64,000 bases of DNA from Schauerella aestuarii. Lineage in GTDB: Bacteria > Pseudomonadota > Gammaproteobacteria > Burkholderiales > Burkholderiaceae_B. Below the pieces are notes generated by a model. It saw nothing but the letters and a program-made list of their open reading frames with translations. It searched no databases and was not told the origin of the DNA. This document shows, piece by piece, positions 55,411 through 64,000 of this stretch. A program made the translations under genes and the position numbers. Position 1 is the first letter of the stretch, and each line of letters begins with the position of its first letter. The stretch is taken from assembly GCF_009866805.1 (NCBI RefSeq), contig NZ_SIZW01000039.1:496001-560000 (forward strand). Direction: 5' to 3'.

Positions 55411-55459
55411 CGCGCCTCCCGCGCCTCATCATCGGGGCGCGCATATGCTGAGTCGCCTG

Positions 55460-57082
55460 TCATGCAGGAAGGACCAGCTGGGCGCGCAACGCCGCCAGCA
55501 CTGCGCGCAGCTCGGCAGGGCGTACCGGTTTGGACAGCACGGGAATGCCGGCGTCGTCCAGGGCTGCTTCCACCTGTTTGACGTTGTGCCCGGTCATCAA
55601 TAGCGCAGGCACTTTGCGGCCGCTCAGTTGCCGCATGTAGGCAATGCAGTCGGCGCCCGAATGGTCGGTGTTCAAATCGTAGTCGCTGATCACCAGGTCG
55701 TAATCGACGTCCGCCGTGGGGATCGTGGTGGCTGTGTCGACGCGGCAGCCCCATTTGCGCAAGAGCGTTGCCGTGGCTTGCAGCACATTGTGGTCGTCCT
55801 CGATCAGCAGGATGCGCAGGCCCGTGAGCGGCGCCGTGGGTGGGGCCGTCGCCAGCGCAGGGGTGTGCACGGGGCCGCGATCCACGGGCAGCCCGTCGAT
55901 CGTGACCACGGTGCCGCGCCCGGGCCGCGATCGGATCGACACCGAAACGCCCATGAGCGCGCCGATCCGCCGCACGATCGAGAGCCCCAGGCCCACGCCT
56001 TCGATGTCCTTGTCGCGGACCTGGCGCACGCGATAGAACTCTTCGAACACATGCGGCAGGTGCGTGGCGGAGATGCCGCGGCCCTGATCGTGCACCTCGA
56101 CCGATAGCAGGCCGCGACGCATTCGGGTGCCGATCAGCACCGGCCGATCGGGCCCGTATTTGATCGCGTTCGACACGAGGTTCTGCACCATGGTCGTGAG
56201 CAACGCGGGATCCGCATGCACGCGTTGCCTGCCCGCGCGCACCCGCAGCGTCACGCCGGCCCATCGGGCCACTTCGGCGTTTTGCGCCGCCACGGCCTCG
56301 AGCAACGTCCTGATGGGCGTGGAGGCCGCGCGGGCTTCGACCTGCCCGTTGTCCAGCGTGTAGCTGTCGAGAATGGAGCGGAACAGCTGCGAGACGCTGT
56401 GCAAGGATTTATCGATGTTGTCGACCATGCGGCGCGCTTCGCTGCCCAGGCGGGCATCGCGCAAGCAGGCGGTAAACAGGCTGATCGCATGGATGGGCTG
56501 ACGCAGGTCGTGACTGGCCTGCGCCAGAAATCGCGAGCGCGCGAAGTTGGCTTCGTCCACTTTCTCGTAGGCGCCACGCGTTTGCCGCAGCAACATGTGT
56601 GCATAGGCGGGCACCACCATCGTGGTGATCAGCAAGGTGGCCACCACCTGCGGCTGCTCGCGCCAGTAGGGCGTCAGATACGCGATCGTGCACAGCGCCG
56701 TGATGGCGAACGTGGTCGCAATGGCCAGATAGCGCGTGCCGAAGCGCATGCCGTTGCCCACCGTGACCCAGAGCAACGTGCCGAACACAGGCAGCATCGC
56801 CTCACCACCCAGAATCATCGTCATCGAGATGCCGGCGTAGTCGTGCACCATTCCGAATATCCGGCGGGCAGGGTAGTGGCCCGGCCATTTGACGATACTG
56901 GCGTAAAGCGCCACGGCCACCAGCATGAACCCGCCGATCAAAATGGCAAAGGATTCACCTTCGGAAGGCACCGGGCTGAGCGCCGCCGTGGCGAGCACAT
57001 AGATGGCCGCCACACCGCCCAGCGTAAGGCGCACGATCGCCTGCGAGCGCTCGGCGTCCTTGCGGTTTGGGAGGGTATTCAC
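55460..57082 (-). CDS. Membrane hybrid histidine kinase (tandem copy 2)
   Basis: A 540-residue sensor kinase with about six N-terminal membrane segments (residues 18-160), a HisKA H-box FLAQASHDLRQPIHAISLF, N-box LVSNAIKYG, G-boxes HDQGRGI and GVGLGLSIV, and a C-terminal receiver with LLIEDDHNV, phospho-Asp in LVISDYDLNTDHSGADC, MTGHN and SKPVR. The GTG start overlaps the stop of copy 1 (GTGA), so the two are translationally coupled. It is closely similar to copy 1 over the entire length. No separate periplasmic sensor domain is seen; the signal is probably sensed in the membrane. Confidence 0.93.
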   Translation of the reverse strand: MNTLPNRKDAERSQAIVRLTLGGVAAIYVLATAALSPVPSEGESFAILIGGFMLVAVALYASIVKWPGHYPARRIFGMVHDYAGISMTMILGGEAMLPVFGTLLWVTVGNGMRFGTRYLAIATTFAITALCTIAYLTPYWREQPQVVATLLITTMVVPAYAHMLLRQTRGAYEKVDEANFARSRFLAQASHDLRQPIHAISLFTACLRDARLGSEARRMVDNIDKSLHSVSQLFRSILDSYTLDNGQVEARAASTPIRTLLEAVAAQNAEVARWAGVTLRVRAGRQRVHADPALLTTMVQNLVSNAIKYGPDRPVLIGTRMRRGLLSVEVHDQGRGISATHLPHVFEEFYRVRQVRDKDIEGVGLGLSIVRRIGALMGVSVSIRSRPGRGTVVTIDGLPVDRGPVHTPALATAPPTAPLTGLRILLIEDDHNVLQATATLLRKWGCRVDTATTIPTADVDYDLVISDYDLNTDHSGADCIAYMRQLSGRKVPALLMTGHNVKQVEAALDDAGIPVLSKPVRPAELRAVLAALRAQLVLPA

Positions 57083-58728
57083 ACCGGCCGCGCGGCGCCC
57101 GCCGGCATCGCATCCAGCGGGAGTCCCGCCTTCAGCGCGGTCAGCATCGAGCGCAACTCGGCGGGCCGCACCGGCTTGGATAGCACGGGTATGGTGGGAT
57201 CGCCCACGGCATCTTCGACGCGTTGGGTATCGTGCCCCGTGATGAGCATCGCCGGGATGTTGCTGCCGCTCAACTGCCGCATGTAGGCAATGCAATCCGC
57301 GCCCGACGCTTCGGTATTCAGATCGAAGTCGCTGATCACCAGGTCGCATTGCACGTCGTCCGAGGGAATCGTGGTGGCCGTTTGCACCTGGCAGCCCCAC
57401 TTCTCCAGCAATGTGGCCGTGGCCAGCAGCACGTTCTGGTCATCCTCGATCAGCAGCACGCGCAGGCCGGCCAGCAGGCGCGTCGAGGCGACGGGCGCGA
57501 CGGTCGGCGTCAGGGGCGGACCGGCTTCGATGGGGATGCCGTCGATGCTGGCAACGGTGCCTACGCCAGCGCGTGAAGCGATGCGCACCGACAGGCCCAT
57601 CAGGGTGCCGATGCGTTGCACGATCGACAGCCCCAGGCCCACGCCCTCGATATCCTTGTCACGCACCTGCCGCACCCGATAGAACTCGTCGAACACATGC
57701 GGCAGATGCTGATCCGAAATCCCGCGGCCCTGGTCGTGTACTTCGATCGAGAGCGTGCCGTTGCGCTGGCGGCAGCCGATCAGCACCGAGCCGCCCGGAC
57801 CGTACTTGATCGCGTTGGATACGAGGTTCTGGACCATCGTGCTGAGCAGATTGGGGTCGACGCGCACGCGATGCCGGCTCGCGCGCACTTTGAGCGTCAC
57901 ACCCGCCCAGCGCGCCACTTCGGAATTCTGCAACGCGACGGCATCGATCAGGCTCTTCACCGGGATCACGTCGGTGCGCGCCGCCACGCGGCCGTTGTCC
58001 AGCGTATAGCTGTCCAGAATCGAGCGAAAGAGTTGCGAGACGCTGTGCAGCGATTTGTCGATGTTGTCGACCATGCGCCGTTCCTCAGGCCCCAGATCGG
58101 CATCCCGCAGGCAGGCGGTAAACAGGCTGATCGAATGAATGGGCTGACGCAGATCGTGACTGGCCTGCGCCAGAAAACGCGAGCGGGCGAAATTGGCGGC
58201 ATCGGCCTTTTCGTAGGCCTCGCGGGTTTGGCTGAGCAGCACCTGCGCGTAGGCCGGCACGATCACGGTGGTGAGCACCACGGTCGCGATCACATACGGG
58301 TGGGCGTGCCAGTACGGCGTGTTGTAGAAGATCGTGGCCAATGCGATCAATCCCAGCGTGGTCGATACCGCCAGGTATTGCGAGCCATAGCGCATGCCAT
58401 TGCCCACGGTGACCCACAGCAGCACCACATAGATGGGCAGCAGGTATTCGCCGCCCATGATCATCGTGAAACTGATGCCGGTGTAGTCGAAGGCCATGCC
58501 CAGCACGCGCCGCCAGGGATAAACGCCGGGCCGGCGTACCACGTGCAGCAGCAACCCGGCGGAGACCACCATGAAGAGGGCGATGAAGATCAGCACGGCC
58601 AGCGAATCGGCAAGCGGAATGCTGCTGAACGCCGCCGTGACCAGCGTGTAGACCTCGGCGATTCCGGCCACGATCAGGCGCAGCAGCGCCTGGTTGCGTT
58701 CGGCGTTCTTTAGTTTGGTAAGGGGCAT
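57079..58728 (-). CDS. Membrane hybrid histidine kinase (tandem copy 1)
   Basis: A 549-residue kinase with the same plan as copy 2: six membrane segments, FLAQASHDLRQPIHSISLFTACLRDA, LVSNAIKYGPGGSVLIG, HDQGRGISDQHLPHVFDEFYRVRQ, GVGLGLSIVQRIG and a receiver LLIEDDQNV with LVISDFDLNTEASGADC, LITGHD and SKPVRPAELR. Stretches such as DNIDKSLHSVSQLFRSILDSYTLDNG recur identically in copy 2, which shows a tandem duplication. Both copies keep every catalytic residue. The ribosome binding site is weak. Confidence 0.93.
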   Translation of the reverse strand: MPLTKLKNAERNQALLRLIVAGIAEVYTLVTAAFSSIPLADSLAVLIFIALFMVVSAGLLLHVVRRPGVYPWRRVLGMAFDYTGISFTMIMGGEYLLPIYVVLLWVTVGNGMRYGSQYLAVSTTLGLIALATIFYNTPYWHAHPYVIATVVLTTVIVPAYAQVLLSQTREAYEKADAANFARSRFLAQASHDLRQPIHSISLFTACLRDADLGPEERRMVDNIDKSLHSVSQLFRSILDSYTLDNGRVAARTDVIPVKSLIDAVALQNSEVARWAGVTLKVRASRHRVRVDPNLLSTMVQNLVSNAIKYGPGGSVLIGCRQRNGTLSIEVHDQGRGISDQHLPHVFDEFYRVRQVRDKDIEGVGLGLSIVQRIGTLMGLSVRIASRAGVGTVASIDGIPIEAGPPLTPTVAPVASTRLLAGLRVLLIEDDQNVLLATATLLEKWGCQVQTATTIPSDDVQCDLVISDFDLNTEASGADCIAYMRQLSGSNIPAMLITGHDTQRVEDAVGDPTIPVLSKPVRPAELRSMLTALKAGLPLDAMPAGAARPV

Positions 58729-59119
58729 CGCATAACGATCCGACGGGCGAAGTAAGGCACAGGCCTATATCGTTAACGGTCGGTCCCCGCCGGAATCAAG
58801 GCCGACCTGAAGATTTAGGCGGCGCGAGCGTAGCACCAGGGGTGTGCCGAGTGCGGAAAGTGAACATTTGCTAGCGCACTGTATCGAATTGCGCATTGTG
58901 GATACGCGGGCCGAACGAATCCGGCTGCGCCATTCATACGCCGGGAGCCCTGCCTTGCCGAACATCACCAGGCATCAAGATGCAAAAAGCGAGCGTCGAA
59001 ACGCTCGCTTTTTGAGTTCGCCTGCCGCGCGGGCTTCGCTGATCGGCGATCACCGAAGACGCCGCACGCGGTGCGGCGCGAGGCGAGGGGTGATGAACCC
59101 CGCGCCTGGCTGGCCGCGA
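58729..59119. other. Intergenic region upstream of tandem kinases
   Basis: A 391-bp stretch between the kinase start and the parvulin stop. It holds the parvulin terminator at 58984-59013 and, near 58765, an AT-rich TATATCGTTAAC stretch that could belong to the kinase promoter. Otherwise I see nothing supportable in it. Confidence 0.5.
58984..59013. terminator. Bidirectional rho-independent terminator
   Basis: AAAAAGCGAGCGT (58984-58996), loop CGAA, ACGCTCGCTTTTT (59001-59013): a perfect 13-bp stem, downstream of the parvulin gene on the minus strand. Confidence 0.85.
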
Positions 59120-59401
59120 TCAGTCCTGGCGGCTCGTGACTTCCAGCAGGTGGTAACCGAACTGGGTCTTCACGGGGCCTTGCACCACATTGATCGGGGC
59201 GCTGAACACCACGGTGTCGAATTCTTTGACCATCTGGCCGGGGCCGAAGGAACCCAGGTTGCCGCCGTCGCGGCTGGAGGGGCACGACGAATTGTCTTTG
59301 GCGACTTGAGCGAAGTCGGCGCCGCCTTCAATCGCGGCCTTCAGTTCATTGCATTTGGCTTCACTGGAAACCAGGATATGACGAGCAGTGGCTTGGGCCA
59401 T
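59120..59401 (-). CDS. ppiC: Peptidyl-prolyl cis-trans isomerase, parvulin type
   Basis: A 93-residue stand-alone parvulin, the same length as E. coli PpiC. Motifs: ARHILVSSEAKCNELK, GGADFAQVAKDNSSCPSSRDGGNLGSFGPGQMVKEFD, and TQFGYHLLEVTSR. No signal peptide, so it works in the cytoplasm. AAGGAG precedes the ATG at 59401. The region 59402-59769 upstream contains only its promoter and that of the TRAP genes; I see no gene there. Confidence 0.95.
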   Translation of the reverse strand: MAQATARHILVSSEAKCNELKAAIEGGADFAQVAKDNSSCPSSRDGGNLGSFGPGQMVKEFDTVVFSAPINVVQGPVKTQFGYHLLEVTSRQD

Positions 59402-59769
59402 GAGTATTACTCCTTCTAAATAGACGAAAGAGAGTAACGCAAACGGCCCGATTACCCAATTCAGTGGGCAAGCCGCCAGGCAGCGCAGGAGGCTGTTCGG
59501 CGTGAGCTGCTGAGCCTGAACAATGGCCGCGATGTGCGCCACTTACTCAGGACTTACCCGTAAATGAGGCCACTTATACGCTCAAGTGCGGTCCGCTTCG
59601 ATAGAATTTGCCGTCGTTCGGTTCATGCCGCGGTGCAGCATCGACCGAACGGCCAATCTGGTCATCGCCGATCATCGTACCGGTGTGCGATATCTTCCCA
59701 ACTGCCTTCGCGCAGTTCAACGTAAGTGCCAGCCTCCAGGGCGCTTGAACCTTGAACATAGAGTTGGAC
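59402..59769. other. Divergent promoter region of ppiC and TRAP permease genes
   Basis: A 368-bp non-coding stretch between divergent ppiC and dctQ-like genes. No convincing open reading frame, repeat or RNA motif was seen; the promoters of both units must lie here. Confidence 0.45.
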
Positions 59770-60270
59770 ATGCGTCGCTTTCTAGACTCGCTTTACAGTG
59801 TTACGGCCTACCTTGCCGCGTTGTGCATGATCGGTGTCCTGCTCATGGTGGTGTCCGGCGTGGTCACCCGCCAGATCGGGGTGCATATTCCCGGCACCGA
59901 TGCGTACGCGGGCTATCTGATGGCGGCGGCAGGGTTCTTTGCCTTGGCCAGCACCTTCAAGCACGGCGAGCACATTCGCGTCACGTTGATCTTGAATTCG
60001 CTCAAGCCTGCGGGCCATCGCCGCCTGGATCTGTTCGCCCTTGTCGTGGGGATATTGCTCGCCCTGTCGCTGGCGTATTTCAGTTGCAAGCTGGTCATGG
60101 ACTCATTGACCTACAACGACATCTCCACCGGCAACGACGCCACGCCGCTGTGGATTCCGCAGTTGTCGATGGCCGTGGGCGCCGTCATCTTCCTCATCGC
60201 CATCGTCGACGAGTTCGTTCGCCGTCTCATGGGTCACGCCGCACCGGTATCGAGTCAACAACATGAATGA
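59770..60270 (+). CDS. TRAP transporter small permease (DctQ-like)
   Basis: A 166-residue membrane protein with four hydrophobic segments: YLAALCMIGVLLMVVSGVV, the ADAYAGYLM-like region AYAGYLMAAAGFFALASTF, LFALVVGILLALSLAYF and LSMAVGAVIFLIAIVDEF. KHGEHIRVTLI after segment 2 is typical of DctQ. The ATG at 59770 is preferred over a TTG six codons earlier. Its end overlaps the DctM gene start by 8 bp. Confidence 0.9.
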   Translation: MRRFLDSLYSVTAYLAALCMIGVLLMVVSGVVTRQIGVHIPGTDAYAGYLMAAAGFFALASTFKHGEHIRVTLILNSLKPAGHRRLDLFALVVGILLALSLAYFSCKLVMDSLTYNDISTGNDATPLWIPQLSMAVGAVIFLIAIVDEFVRRLMGHAAPVSSQQHE

Positions 60271-61558
60271 TTTCTATATCGTTACCCTGCTTGTCGTATC
60301 GATTTTCCTGCTCTTGGGTTCTGGCGTTTGGGTCGGCTTGACGTTGGCTGGCGCCGCATGGATCGGCATGGAAGTGTTTTCCAACCGACCGGCTGGCGAC
60401 GCCATGGCCGTCACCATCTGGGGCGCGGCGTCGAGCTGGACCCTGACCGCGTTGCCGCTGTTTCTGTGGATGGGCGAGATTCTGTTTCGCACGCGACTTT
60501 CGCAGGATTTGTTCAAGGGCTTGGCACCGTGGTTAAACCGTATTCCCGGACGTTTGCTGCATACCAACGTGATCGGTTGTGCGATCTTCGCGGCGGTGTC
60601 GGGTTCGTCCGCCGCCACGGTGGCCACAGTAGGCAAGATGACGATTCCCGAACTGCGCCGTCGGGGCTATCCTGACGATCAGATCCTCGGCACGCTGTCG
60701 GGCGCAGGCACCTTGGGATTGCTGATTCCACCGTCGATCATCATGATCGTCTACGGGGTGGCGGCTGATGTATCGATTGCGCGTCTGTTCGTCGCGGGCA
60801 TTCTGCCGGGCATCATGCTGGCCCTCTTGTTCATGGGCTACATCGTCTTCTGGGCGGTCCGCAATCCGAGCAAGGTACCCGTTGCCGACGAGAACTTCTC
60901 GTTCAAGCAAAAGCTCTATCAGTCGCGTCACTTGATTCCCGTCGTGCTGTTGATCGCTGCGGTGTTGGGGTCGATCTACACCGGCTACGCGACGGCAACG
61001 GAAGCCGCTGCCGTCGGCGTGGTGGGATCGCTGGTGCTGTCGGCCGCGCAGCGCTCGCTGACGCGGCGCGCGTTCATCGACTCCCTGCTCGGCGCCACGC
61101 GTCTGTTCTGCATGATTGCCTTGATCTTGTCGGGTGCGCAGTTCCTGACACTTGCCATGGGCTATATCGGACTGCCGCGCGCGCTGGCCGAATGGATCGG
61201 CACGTTGGGCCTGTCTCAGTTCGGATTGGTGATGGCGTTGATGGTGTTCTTCATCATCCTCGGCTGCTTTCTCGACGGCATCTCGATCGTGGTGCTTACC
61301 ATGGGCGTGCTGCTGCCCGCAGTGCAGGCGGCCGGCATCGACCTGATCTGGTTTGGCATCTTCATCGTGCTCGTGGTCGAGATGGCGCAGATCACGCCGC
61401 CTGTGGGGTTCAATCTGTTCGTGCTTTCAGGTATGACGGGCAGGGAGCTGCCTTATATCGCGAAGGTATCGCTGCCGATGTTCTTCCTGATGCTTGCCGC
61501 GATTTTCATCATCTACTTTGTGCCGGGTATCGCCACCTGGTTGCCGGGCAAGATGTAG
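60263..61558 (+). CDS. TRAP transporter large permease (DctM-like)
   Basis: A 431-residue membrane protein with about 12 segments, the secondary-transporter subunit of a TRAP system. Family marks are PLFLWMGEILFRTRLS, AAVSGSSAATVATVGKMTIPELRRRGY, LSGAGTLGLLIPPSIIMIVYGV and EMAQITPPVGFNLFVLSGM. It overlaps the DctQ gene by 8 bp. There is no receptor gene in this operon; the nearest DctP homolog is at 50062. Confidence 0.94.
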   Translation: MNDFYIVTLLVVSIFLLLGSGVWVGLTLAGAAWIGMEVFSNRPAGDAMAVTIWGAASSWTLTALPLFLWMGEILFRTRLSQDLFKGLAPWLNRIPGRLLHTNVIGCAIFAAVSGSSAATVATVGKMTIPELRRRGYPDDQILGTLSGAGTLGLLIPPSIIMIVYGVAADVSIARLFVAGILPGIMLALLFMGYIVFWAVRNPSKVPVADENFSFKQKLYQSRHLIPVVLLIAAVLGSIYTGYATATEAAAVGVVGSLVLSAAQRSLTRRAFIDSLLGATRLFCMIALILSGAQFLTLAMGYIGLPRALAEWIGTLGLSQFGLVMALMVFFIILGCFLDGISIVVLTMGVLLPAVQAAGIDLIWFGIFIVLVVEMAQITPPVGFNLFVLSGMTGRELPYIAKVSLPMFFLMLAAIFIIYFVPGIATWLPGKM

Positions 61559-61585
61559 TTGCTGGCGGCGTCAACGGTAGACGCA

Positions 61586-61613
61586 AAAACGGCGCCTCGA
61601 TCGAGGCGCCGTT
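61586..61613. terminator. Perfect 28-bp palindromic terminator
   Basis: AAACGGCGCCTCGA is followed directly by its reverse complement TCGAGGCGCCGTTT. A-run on the left (AAAAA) gives a U-tract for the minus strand, and TTT follows on the plus strand. It serves the convergent DctM and M20 hydrolase genes. Confidence 0.85.
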
Positions 61614-61662
61614 TCAGCTTGTGCCTTTCGGCCTTTCGGCCTTTTGCACAAGGGCGTGGGAA

Positions 61663-62823
61663 TCAGGCCGCCAGCTGGCGTTCGACCACCCGGGCCAGCA
61701 AGCTGGCGCCCACGGGCAGGATATCGTCGCCCAGAATGAAGCCCGGATTGTGCAGCGGCATGTTGCCCGAGTGCCCGATCCAGCAGTACGAGCCCGGCAC
61801 CACGCGCAGCATGTCGGCAAAATCTTCGCTGCCCATCACCGGGTTCTTCATGGTCGACACGTTGTCTTCACCCACGATATCGAACGCGGCCTGCTTGAGC
61901 GCCTCGGTCTGGCTTTCGTGATTGACCAGCACGTCGAAGATGTTGCGGATGTCGACCTCGATCTCCACATCGAAGCTGGCCGCCAGGCCGGCTGCGATGG
62001 TGCGCATGCGATGGCGCACCATGTCGCCCACTTCGGCCGAGAATGTGCGGATCGTGCCGGCCAGTGTGGCTTCCTGCGGAATCACGTTATAGGCCGATCC
62101 CGAATGAAATTGGGTGACCGACACCACGGCCGACTCGAGCGGGCTGGTATTGCGGCTCACGATGGTCTGCAGCGCCTGCACCAAGGCGTTGGCGACGATG
62201 ATGGGGTCTTTCGAGGCCTGCGGGTTGGCGCCGTGGCTGCCATGGCCCTTGACCTTGATATCGAAGAAATCGGCGCCCGCCATCGAGGGGCCGGTGCGAA
62301 TCGAGATCTTGCCGGCATCCAGATACGGCGAATTGTGCAGACCGTAGATTTCGTCGCACGGAAACTGCTCGAACAATTTTTCCGCGAGCATCGCGCGCGC
62401 ACCGCCCAGGCCTTCTTCGGCCGGCTGAAAAATGAAAACGACGCGACCGGCGAAGTCGCGCGTTTCCGCGAGGTAGCGGGCGGCGCCCAACAGCATCGTC
62501 GTATGGCCATCGTGGCCACAGCCGTGAAACTTGCCGTCGATGGTCGACTTGTACGGTACGTCTGCCGTTTCCTGCATCGGCAGGGCATCCATGTCGGCGC
62601 GAAGGCCAATGCTGCGGCCCGCGCCCAGCTTGCCTTCCAGCACACCCACCACGCCGGTCTTGCCGATCCCGCGATGCACCGCGATGCCCCAGGACGTCAG
62701 CAAGGTGGCGACCACCTCCGAAGTGCGTTCTTCTTCGAAGCCGATTTCAGGGTGGGCATGGATATCCCAGCGGATGGATTTCAGTTCGTCGGCGTAGCTT
62801 TCGATGCGGGTAAGCGTGGGCAT
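61663..62823 (-). CDS. M20 family amidohydrolase (hippurate hydrolase/aminoacylase type)
   Basis: A 386-residue zinc amidohydrolase. Motifs: RWDIHAHPEIGFEE, LRADMDALPM, the metal segment GKFHGCGHDGHTTMLLGAARYL, FQPAEEGLGGARAML with the catalytic Glu, and the dimerisation-domain GHGSHGANPQASKDPI. MGSEDFADML carries the last metal ligand region. Relatives cleave N-acyl amino acids or hippurate. It is convergent with the TRAP permease genes, so the TRAP substrate may be an N-acyl compound, but this is speculative. Confidence 0.93.
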   Translation of the reverse strand: MPTLTRIESYADELKSIRWDIHAHPEIGFEEERTSEVVATLLTSWGIAVHRGIGKTGVVGVLEGKLGAGRSIGLRADMDALPMQETADVPYKSTIDGKFHGCGHDGHTTMLLGAARYLAETRDFAGRVVFIFQPAEEGLGGARAMLAEKLFEQFPCDEIYGLHNSPYLDAGKISIRTGPSMAGADFFDIKVKGHGSHGANPQASKDPIIVANALVQALQTIVSRNTSPLESAVVSVTQFHSGSAYNVIPQEATLAGTIRTFSAEVGDMVRHRMRTIAAGLAASFDVEIEVDIRNIFDVLVNHESQTEALKQAAFDIVGEDNVSTMKNPVMGSEDFADMLRVVPGSYCWIGHSGNMPLHNPGFILGDDILPVGASLLARVVERQLAA

Positions 62824-62920
62824 TGAGGTTCCGGGTGACGGTTGAACGTAATCCGTAAGCGTACGCCGATGGCCGCGCTTTGGCGATCCGGGATAACGAT
62901 GGCTGGCACCGTGCGCAGGA

Positions 62921-64000
62921 TCAATTGCGCACGTCGACGTTCGGCGCGTCGTTGGGACCGCGGCCGCGTATCAGTGCCGCGGGGTTGCCCTTGAAGTAGT
63001 TGGCCAACGCCTGCAGCGATGTCACCGCACGTTCGATCTCGGCATTGGCGCGTTTGATCGTGGCGGGCCGGCCATCGTTTTGCGTTTGCAAGCGCTGCAA
63101 GGTGGCAATGGCCGCTTCGGCCTCTTGCTTCAGTTTCGCGAGATTGGTGCCGATGGGCGCTTCGATCGTCTTGATGACGCGGCCGGTCTGCGCCAGCAAT
63201 TGACCCACGCCCTCGCCGATCTCGGCGATCGGCACCTTGCGGATGCGCGCGGTTATCGAATCGATGTGCTGTTGCAGGCGTTCGGTATCGCTGCCGATCG
63301 TCGGAAGGATCGTCACCTCGGCAAGCGTCACGTCGGTCGCCGGCGCGTCCGCAAACACATCCAGCGCAATGTACTGCTGGCCGGACCATGCGTTCTCCTG
63401 TCGCAGCTGCGCGCGCATGCCGCTGGCCACGAGCGCTTTGATGAGCAGGCCTTCCGGCACCGGCTTGCCCGTCGCCGATTCGCTGTCGACCAGACGCTGC
63501 GCGCTTTCGAACACATTGCCCAGCCGCTCGGGGTAGATGCGCGCGTCGATCCAGGCCACCGGCTTCTCCGTCTTCGCATCCAGATCGACCTCCACGTGAT
63601 CGACCCGTCCCAATACGACACCGTTGAAGTCGATGACCGCGCCTGGATTCAACCCGCGGATCGACTGCTCGAATCGCATCCGAATCCGATAGGCGCGACG
63701 ATCCGGCGCGGTGCGGGCGATCTGTTCGCTGGCATACAGCCGCCGCGCACGTTCGCCGAGTTCGTCCTCTGTTGCAGCCTGCTCGACTTCGTCGAATGCC
63801 ACGCCGCCCTGGGCGATCGTCAATGCCGAGGGCGTGCGCAAGCGAACGCCCGACGCGTTGATCTGGAGATCGGCAAACCCCACGCGCCAGAAGCGGGTGT
63901 CGGGTTTGATGTGCGCATCGTGGGGCGCATCCACAAAGAGGGCGACGCCCAGGCCGCGGCCGTCGTCATTGAGCTGATAGTCGAGGACGTCGCCCACCTT
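62921..64000 (-). CDS. PqiB/YebT-like MCE-domain protein (5' end outside window)
   Basis: The C-terminal 359 residues of an MCE protein. The visible part has two MCE-like segments: YQLNDDGRGLGVALFVDAPHDAHIKPDTRFWRVG at the edge, and RIRMRFEQSIRGLNPGAVIDFNGVVLGRVDHVEVD. A helical region with LQQHIDSITARIRKVPIAEIGEGVGQLLAQTG follows, as in PqiB, which moves lipids between inner and outer membrane. The N-terminus lies beyond the right edge. A pqiC-type lipoprotein gene, often next downstream, is not present; the M20 gene follows instead. Confidence 0.88.
   Translation of the reverse strand, partial: KVGDVLDYQLNDDGRGLGVALFVDAPHDAHIKPDTRFWRVGFADLQINASGVRLRTPSALTIAQGGVAFDEVEQAATEDELGERARRLYASEQIARTAPDRRAYRIRMRFEQSIRGLNPGAVIDFNGVVLGRVDHVEVDLDAKTEKPVAWIDARIYPERLGNVFESAQRLVDSESATGKPVPEGLLIKALVASGMRAQLRQENAWSGQQYIALDVFADAPATDVTLAEVTILPTIGSDTERLQQHIDSITARIRKVPIAEIGEGVGQLLAQTGRVIKTIEAPIGTNLAKLKQEAEAAIATLQRLQTQNDGRPATIKRANAEIERAVTSLQALANYFKGNPAALIRGRGPNDAPNVDVRN

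Noticed and set aside
61192-62826. 544-codon plus-strand frame running from DctM through the M20 gene
   Set aside because: It overlaps two confident genes in other frames and shows no domain.

Overview
The window reads as a chromosomal segment of a high-GC betaproteobacterium, most likely order Burkholderiales (Alcaligenaceae/Burkholderiaceae type). This rests on a Bug/TctC periplasmic receptor, a Burkholderiales-type trimeric porin ending in Phe, DUF4148 small secreted proteins, many LysR regulators, stand-alone metabolic clusters and uniformly GC-rich coding sequence. The placement is inference from gene content. I saw no rRNA, tRNA, CRISPR array, insertion sequence or prophage.

Left part (1-30 kb): a degradative HMG-CoA reductase (mvaA) with a membrane protein behind it and a GAF/PucR-type regulator plus N-formylglutamate amidohydrolase ahead of it; an EAL phosphodiesterase; a lipoprotein cyclic-nucleotide phosphodiesterase/nucleotidase; a LysR / amidohydrolase / Bug-receptor cluster; a GH15 glucanohydrolase; a DUF1624-type membrane acyltransferase with a porin; an esterase lipoprotein; an FMN riboswitch with its hairpin driving ribB; a zinc metallopeptidase; an M81 (MlrC) peptidase with an MFS transporter and divergent LysR; a second LysR with a DUF1127 protein; an ABC-F ATPase; a DedA-rhodanese fusion; and a PQQ dehydrogenase whose gene follows a PF03640-cytochrome c fusion.

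Middle part (30-42 kb): a bacteriophytochrome histidine kinase, a single-domain response regulator and a REC-PAS-kinase-REC-REC hybrid form one operon. Directly after it lies the most unusual locus: two paralogous TetR regulators, tail to tail and overlapping by 65 bp, with two DUF4148 secreted proteins. Four copies of a related 16-bp motif sit in the non-coding DNA of this locus, which suggests one small self-regulated circuit. Pterin dehydratase, an LprI-like protein, an NTF2-like protein, a chemoreceptor and a GFA protein follow.

Right part (42-64 kb): a complete peptide-type ABC importer operon; a maltose-acetyltransferase-type enzyme; a thioredoxin; a HigBA-type toxin-antitoxin pair; an orphan TRAP receptor; a large autotransporter with a Pro-Gly-Thr-rich hinge; a LuxR-type response regulator facing two tandem hybrid kinases that look like duplicates; a parvulin; TRAP DctQM permeases about 9 kb from the TRAP receptor; an M20 amidohydrolase; and a PqiB-like MCE protein cut by the right edge. 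Starts were moved inward where a ribosome binding site, lipobox or signal peptide supported it.
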